This document shows, piece after piece, positions 57,770 to 64,000 of a stretch of 64,000 bases of DNA (the first letter of the stretch is position 1; each line of letters starts with the position of its first letter). The DNA lies in NCBI GenBank assembly GCA_005784505.1, contig VCAZ01000107.1, forward strand, positions 620,001 through 684,000, read 5' to 3'. This stretch comes from Bagarius yarrelli. Taxonomy: Eukaryota; Chordata; Actinopteri; Siluriformes; Sisoridae. A program made the position numbers and the translations under genes. The notes under the pieces are model-generated. The model was not told where the DNA came from. It ran no database searches and was given only the letters and a program-made list of their open reading frames with translations.

Positions 57770-58160
57770 TTTCATTATTATACACAAAGCAATGCATTCA
57801 GAAACTCATATGGGTACAGATTTTTATACAACAACAAATTGATTATCAAATTCATTAAATTAAAACCTAAATAATATCATTTGTACATTGTTGAGGCACA
57901 AATGAAGTAATTGTTCTCATCTGTAGATAAATATTAGAGGTGTAGCTATTAATGGATCACAGTGATGAATTGTTTTGCTTTAATTGCATATTGGAAAGCA
58001 ATTACTGGCTCTTTTTTTTTTTATTGATCTTAAAATTGTGCCTAGTTGCAGGTGAAATACCAAATACAGAACCTTCTAGGGTAAAGCAATGTTTAAGAGT
58101 GGGATTAATCACAAAGGTTTTACATCTTGGCAAAGTGTAAATGGTAATCAATTATGAAAA
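57770..58160. other. intergenic DNA without a supported gene
   Basis: An acceptor-like 'ttgtgcctagttgcag' near 58036-58051 precedes a short open frame, but no coherent protein results. Confidence 0.3.
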
Positions 58161-58164
58161 ATGT

Positions 58165-58265
58165 GTCAGCATGGTGGCGTAGTGGATAGTGCGCTGGTGT
58201 ATACATGGCACTGTTGTGCGCCAGGTGATCTGGCTCAGGGGCTTTTCGGAGCCACCATGTCCCCC
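58165..58265 (+). repeat. tRNA-like SINE head fragment
   Basis: 'gcatggtggcgtagtggata' resembles an A-box head. No full tRNA cloverleaf or tail was seen. Confidence 0.35.
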
Positions 58266-58269
58266 TGAC

Positions 58270-60835
58270 CCCCACCCCTTGTTTTTACCTCTGTTCTGTA
58301 ACCATAATTATGGCTAAATTAATGCCCAAAAATCTGGCCCTGTCCAAAATGATGTACTACTTATGTAGGTACTACATTTCAGTAAGAACAAGTACATTCT
58401 TATAGTATGGTACAGCTAGTATGAATTACATTTGTATGTGTCTTATCTATCATTTTGATATATTCATATGACATACGGCAGCGAGATGGATAATATTTTA
58501 CTTAAATGATGTTAAATTGTGCAATAAGTGCAATTTAAATACAATAACCAATATTTTTTACTTTAGAATGCATCGCCACCACGCCGTACATGGCGTCTCT
58601 CCCGCGGCCTCATGAGATCATTAATTGTCCTTTGTATCTGTACTTCATAATTCATGTGGGAACATTTTGTGTACTGTAATTTACATACCAAGGATTAGGA
58701 CATACTACTCGCCTTGCATACTTAGTTTCAGTTTCGCATACTATATCGTAGGCAAGCAAGATTTCAGACAAGGCTAATATAAAAAAATGTGTTTACTATA
58801 TAAGACAGTGATCATGACAAAGAACCAAAGAGACATACAAAATAATTTATTATCCCACAGATCACTTTAACCGAAGTCTGTTTAATTTTATTATCAGACT
58901 GAGAAACAGAGTAATTTATATAGTATAATAAACTCTATAGATTACTACAGATCAGCATGTAGTGTCTAATTCGATATACCGTAAAACCTATTTATATTTA
59001 ACACATTTTAAAAATCATTTTTTATATTTAGCTAATGAAGAAACAATAACTGATTTTTTGTGTCTATATGAAGAGCCTGGTTGCTCTGGTTGCACTCAGG
59101 TTGCACTCAGGGAAGCAATTTGGTGATTCAATTTTTGTGCAATAGACGCAACCTTTCACTTACCACACAACAGCTTGCGCTCTAACGCCGTTAGAAAGAA
59201 AAAAAAGAGCGGCAACAGATGCAGCTTTCCAAAAAGTAATTCCTCTTTTATCCTTCAGCATTAGTGTCAAGCTCTCACCGAGAATACAGTGGTGTCTCAA
59301 AGTGTGGCTCTGTATGACAGACTGAGCTATCAGTTGCACAAAATCCCAATAGACCCAACCAATCAAATGTCTATTTTAGGAAGAGAAGATTTTTTTAGGA
59401 AGTTTTGACAAGCTGGTGTTGAGAACATAAAGTGTTGAACACTAGTGTAACTGACGGTGTCATAAGGAAGAGTATATCTGTGTACAGTGTGTGTGTGTGT
59501 TATATTTGCGATGCCCTTTTAAGTATATACAGACAGGTACAATGCAGAACTTCAGCCATTTAAGATGACAAATCTGTATTTTCTATGACAAAACTAAAAT
59601 TTTATAAAATAAAATTTACCCTTATGATAGTTTGCTTAGACACTCGTTTAGAAAGTTTCATAAAAAAAAAAAAAGATAGAAAACATTATTGATATTACAT
59701 TTTTTGGGTAATTTAGTTAAATACCTTTATGACTGTAAGTTTACTAAATTAAATTATATATTAAATTAAAGCACTCACTGACCTTTAACCCTCATTCGCT
59801 CAGATCAAAATATGAAATCTTTAACCAATTAAGGAACAACATGCACATGGGAAAATAGAAAGGAGCCCAGATTTATATATAAACTTAACAAATGCTAAAC
59901 TTCATAAAGTCCCTCCTACACAACTCCATACATTAAAAAAAAAAGCACAGAAATATTTTTTTACCCCTCTTTTGTGACAGTTAAATATCACAAAAAAATA
60001 TTGTGGGACAGGAGAGGTTTGAAAATCTACTCCTGTGTCACCCTTTAGTGTGTCCATGTTTTTGTAGGCGATTTAACTGTGGCTAAGTTTCTCATCGGTT
60101 TTATTACTGCATTAAATGTAATTTTGGAATGTTAATTTGGACGTGTTTTACATATTGATTTATTCTAGTACTTTCAGTTCTGTATTATTTCCATTATGCA
60201 ATGTTTTCTTGTATAAATTTATGTATGCGTTTTAGTGCTTATAATTAAAGAAATTGCTAGACTCAGTCACTGTCCTTATTTTATGTTGTATAAAGTTCTT
60301 GCAGGCGACGTCCCTAAATCATACAGACTTAGGAATTAACATGTTTTTTTTACTTAATAATAACGGGCCAGATTAATAGTAGTTCCGGCAGACAATGTAA
60401 CTCTTGAGTAACCAGTAAAGGGTTCACATGGGATTCACTAGTAATTAAGGATGTGATTTTGTGCTTTATACAATATAAATGCAGTTAATGTCTTTATTAT
60501 GGGTGCAAATTGTTTTTGACATCAGATCATCATTATCTTTATGTTGCTAAGACTCTTATTCTCTCGTCCTTAAAGCTCTTTGTTGTTGCTCTGTTTAGTA
60601 GCTCTTTGTTGTTTTGTGTAGTTCTGTGTTGTTTTCTGTAGCACTATAACCCTGGAGAAATTTGGTATCATTTCACTGTGTACTGTGTCTGATAGATATG
60701 GTTGAAATAACAATGAAGCTTCCTCATATCTGATACATAATTCCATATAATTCACGGTTCAGGGTTTCATTTAAGAATCTAAATTCAGATTCATTTTCAT
60801 TTAATCTAATCTATGAGTGTTGCTTACTTTACTGA
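58270..60835. other. AT-rich intergenic DNA without a supported gene
   Basis: No exon or defined repeat. Repeated 'tagtatg'/'catacta' words at 58350-58440 and 58700-58755 may be the ends of an old miniature transposon. Confidence 0.35.
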
Positions 60836-60839
60836 TAAA

Positions 60840-60970
60840 ATTGGTGTGGTTTAGTGGTTAAAGCTTAGAGTTACATTCTGTAAGATTGTGGGTTACATCC
60901 CAAGCCTAGGGCTGTTACCTTATAAACACAACCTTTAACGCAAAGGTTAAGACATCAAGTGTAAGTGTTT
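60840..60970 (+). repeat. tRNA-like SINE fragment
   Basis: 'ggtttagtggttaaagctta' and 'gattgtgggttacatccca' resemble decayed A and B boxes. Confidence 0.4.
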
Positions 60971-60974
60971 GTAT

Positions 60975-61880
60975 GTGATATTTTATACTGTATACGATTT
61001 TACATTATGTTACTGTTACACTGTTTTTCCACTGCCCCATGTTTGTTTCATGAATCTTTTCAGAAGAAAGGAATCATTGAATGGACCAAGCAGTGGGGTT
61101 GCGAATTTCTGGTGTGCTACCAAGAAAAAACAATAAATATTAATTATTATTTTATCAAAAGTGTATAAAATGAACTTATTTGAACATCATTTTATAATGT
61201 ACAAATTGTCTGGGTTAGTTTCAGGTTTTCTGTGTGTTTTTGAAATAGTTGGGCTGGAAATGTTTCTGAAACCTGGCAGCCTTGTTTAATGATGTTCTGT
61301 AAGTTACTTGCTGACTGACAGAATGGTGCAGCTGCTCTAATGAACAGAGGATGAACAAAGCTACACAGCGGAACATAAGGTATATCTAAAATAACACTCT
61401 AAATGAGCTGCTAGACTGTGTGAGCCTTTTTTCTCTAGATAAGGTTGAATCCGATTAACCTTTTCATTTCATTTTATTTTGTTTAAAACTTCTTTATTAT
61501 ATGTTGTTCTACCACATCCAATGTTCTGAAACCATTGCTGGTTTATAGACTTGGTTACACTTATTGTGGGTTTAAGTGTATCCTGGGAAAACTGGAAGCA
61601 AAGTGTGTGAATACATTCTGCAGGATACCTTACACACATGCATACACACATCAGTGGAATTTGTAGTTATTAAGCAATCTTCCTTTGGGAGGTAAAAAAA
61701 AAGCCGAAAAACCCAAAGGATTCCTGAAGTGAAGCTCCACACAGACTTTAAAACTCGCACAATCTTTGAAATATTTTGCACAAACACAATATAAATTAAA
61801 CATAGACTAGAGACTAAAATGGCGTTTTTATTTGTATATCAAACATAAAACTTAAAATTATCACTAAACAAAACATTTCT
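60975..61880. other. intergenic DNA without a supported gene
   Basis: A plus-strand open frame near 61061-61165 follows an acceptor-like 'gaatcttttcag' and contains an AATAAA at 61131-61136, like a small terminal exon. No partner exon was found. Confidence 0.3.
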
Positions 61881-61883
61881 AGG

Positions 61884-64000
61884 TTACGTATGTAGCCTTC
61901 GACCTGAAGCACTTGTCTAATCCCGGGAAATAATAAAGCGTTACATCATGGGCAGTGATGTCATTGATCAGAAAGTAGCGTTATATACACTAGCGACGGT
62001 GCAAGTCAGCAAGCTCATGTTTAGCGCGTCAGGGATGCAGGGGTATGCCAGTGTGATGCAGCGCATCGTTCCCTCGGGGAACCCTGAGCCCTTCTGGAAT
62101 CAGGAGGCCCGTAGCTTTAAAAGCAAGTGACACCACTCACCTGCTTATCATCTGTTTCGTAGCCACTGAACCTTTCCTGCCTGGACAAAACAGAAAAGTA
62201 GTTGGTCTGACCTTCTCCACTCAGCTCTACGGATATATGCACACAGAGCTTGCCCTGGGCACAAGCAGTTCAGCCTTTTCTCGTTTAGGTCCCGGAAGGG
62301 AGGAGGACCGAAAGCCTGCAGCTCAATGGGACCAGGTACCCTATTTGGTATGTTCAGTACATAACTGGGCCTAGGATAGAGGAAAGTTTTCATTATGCCC
62401 GGCGCAAAATCCAGTCATGACGTTGATAAAGCCTGGAGATAGCAGATTCTCTTAATAGAAGAGGCGGTTAACAGTAACATCCTTTTCATAGTGAGGTGTC
62501 TGTCTGAAGCTTTCTCCAGAGATTCATAAGGGGCTGGAGGGGTCAGTAAAAACCAGAGCGGACAGTATGTCATCTTCTGTAATGCAAACAGATCTACTTA
62601 TGCTCTGCCAAAGTGTTCCGCTAGAGCTCCACTACTTCGAGATGTCGCCTCCATTCCCTGGGCCTTAGTCCCTGTCTCAACAGGATGTCTGCTCTCTGAC
62701 ACAGGAACCCTGGGATATAAGCTTCCCTTAGAAAGTAAATTTCCCTATGGGTCCACTAAAGGATCTGGCTTGCTAGCTTATAAAATAGACGCAAGCACAG
62801 ACCTCCCTGGTGGTTGAAGTAGGTGACCACTGACCTCTTGTCTGTGCATACTAGCACATGCTGATTGCTTAAGTCTGGCAAAAAGAACACGAGTGCCTTG
62901 AAAACTGCTAACATTTCCAGGCAGTTTATGTGCCACAAGAGCTAAGCCTCACTTCACAGACTTTTGATGTGGCTGCCACTCACAGCTTTCCACCCTGTGA
63001 GCAAGGCATTCATTGTCAATGTCTCTGCGACAGCCTGCTCCCAGTTCCAGACCTTCTATCAGGAACTGAGGGTCCCGCCATTAATCCAAGGCTAAAAGAC
63101 ATGGTCACAAGACCTTGATCTTGTAAAGGGGGTTGCCCTTCGGATAAAACCCTTTGATTTTCACCAACCACTGCAGAGGTTTTATGTGCAGTAGACCCAA
63201 GGCGTTGGATACTGCTGTCATGAGGCCCAGTAGCTCCTCCCTGAACTCTCTGACAGTCGCTAGTATGGACTGTGCCAGACGTTCTGGGAGGTGGGCCTGC
63301 ATTGCGACTGAGTTCTACAGAACACTTCTTTGTGTTGATCCTTAACCCCAAGCTTCGGATATGGGTGAGGACGGCATTTCAATGCCGAGCCGCCTGCTGT
63401 TGTGACTGTGCTAGTATAGGAGCCAGAGCTTCATTCATGCATTTTGTAAATGTACGAGGTGACGGAAAGGCCAAATAAAAAAAAAAACTGGTACTGTAAT
63501 GTTTTGCCCCTGAAAGCAAACCTCAGAAACTTTCTGTGGTAAGGAAAAATTGATTTACAAAAGTAGTAGTGTCTTTCAGACCTATGGTAAAAAAAAACAT
63601 CAAGATCTTTTCACAGCTTGATTTAGATGATGCAGATCTAGAATAGGACATAGTCCTCAATCCTTTATCAGAACTAGAAAGTATTCAGTTCATTACTACA
63701 ACCTGCTCGGGGCCACCCTCGACCGCAACACCCCTGACAAAGCAACAGGTCTGACCCGACCCGAATTGAATTCTGTACCTGCTTTGTACTGTGCACAGGA
63801 CCTGCTCTGAGACAACTGGAAGGCGCTGCCATGCCTTGTCGAAGTCTACTAAGAATATAAGCCTTATGGGGAGTGTGACGGTTCTCAGACTTGTTTTCTT
63901 CCCCGATGGCCCCGGTTTCTGTCGCTGGCTTGTTACCTCTATTTTGAAAGGTGTATGGGAAGCAACGCTTTGCTTTTTGGCAACGTGGTACAAGGAGCTC
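61884..64000 (-). mobile_element. DIRS-type tyrosine-recombinase retrotransposon, degenerate, runs off the window
   Basis: Minus-strand frames give, from the right edge inwards: an RT N-terminal region (63685-63993, with 'SRYRIQFGSGQ' and 'GPEQVVVM'); the RT end 'LGLRINTKKC' (about 63350) and 'QAHLPERLAQSILATVREF' with 'LLGLMTAVSNALGLLHIKPL' (63105-63302); and RNase H 'HINCLEMLAVFKALVFFLPD', then 'HVLVCTDKRSVVTYFNHQGG' (62756-62938). These are the hallmark blocks of fish DIRS elements (xxNCLELLAVFxALKxFLP, VRTDNTxVVxYINHQGG). The left end near 61884, 'ggttacgtatgtagccttcg', resembles the element terminus. Frames are interrupted, and the recombinase gene was not recognised in the remainder. 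Confidence 0.8.

Noticed and set aside
1..64000. CRISPR array, prophage, operon or bacterial-type defence system
   Set aside because: The window is vertebrate nuclear DNA: split genes, SINEs, LINEs and AATAAA signals. No regularly spaced direct repeats or prokaryotic gene layout were seen.

Overview
The window reads as intron-rich, AT-rich, repeat-laden vertebrate DNA, almost certainly a teleost fish and possibly a catfish or other otophysan (low confidence on the lineage). The basis is vertebrate-type split genes with GT/AG introns and AATAAA signals, plus fish-typical repeats: tRNA-derived SINEs, an antisense LINE with a YADD motif, Ty3/gypsy, DIRS-type and Tc1/mariner-type remnants. There are no bacterial operons, CRISPR arrays or prophage. 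Almost all long open frames are chance or repeat frames.

Two multi-exon protein genes can be rebuilt directly from the sequence. On the minus strand, a complete three-exon gene (7372 down to 4180) encodes a 140-residue GPI-anchored Ly6/uPAR (LU-domain) protein with ten conserved cysteines. Its signal peptide contains eight consecutive CTG leucine codons. On the plus strand, 35239-51606 is the olfactomedin-1 gene (olfm1; noelin/pancortin). It has two alternative first coding exons (A and B), two shared M exons, a short alternative last exon Y that encodes only Gly-stop and has its own poly(A) signal, and the exons of the long Z form ending in the olfactomedin domain. All splice phases agree. 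The four predicted products are AMY (125 aa), BMY (153 aa), AMZ (455 aa) and BMZ (483 aa).

Layout: 0-3 kb is an antisense LINE fragment. 3.7-7.4 kb is the Ly6 gene. 7.5-14.3 kb is intergenic, with SINEs and possible conserved non-coding DNA. 14.5-18 kb is a second antisense LINE copy with an inverted duplication. 18-28 kb holds SINEs, copies of a CA-seeding repeat and AT-rich, homeodomain-site-rich blocks that could be regulatory. 28.3-31 kb is a decayed Ty3/gypsy element. 33.3 kb has a TA-flanked miniature transposon. 34.2-51.6 kb is olfm1, with a polypyrimidine tract upstream of the A leader, a CCAAT/GC-box promoter at exon B and DIRS, LINE and mariner-type remnants in the large introns. 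52-61.8 kb is a gene-poor 3' flank. 61.9-64 kb is an antisense DIRS element running off the right edge.

How it works together: olfm1 makes secreted glycoproteins that act at neuronal surfaces and in neural crest or retinal development. The choice of promoter (A or B) and of last exon (Y or Z) sets the signal sequence and the presence of the olfactomedin domain. No wholly new molecular system is evident. The items most worth checking are the Ly6 gene with its repeat-encoded signal peptide, the conserved Gly-stop Y exon, the altered olfm1 C-terminus, two upstream ORFs in the B leader, and the repeat rearrangements.
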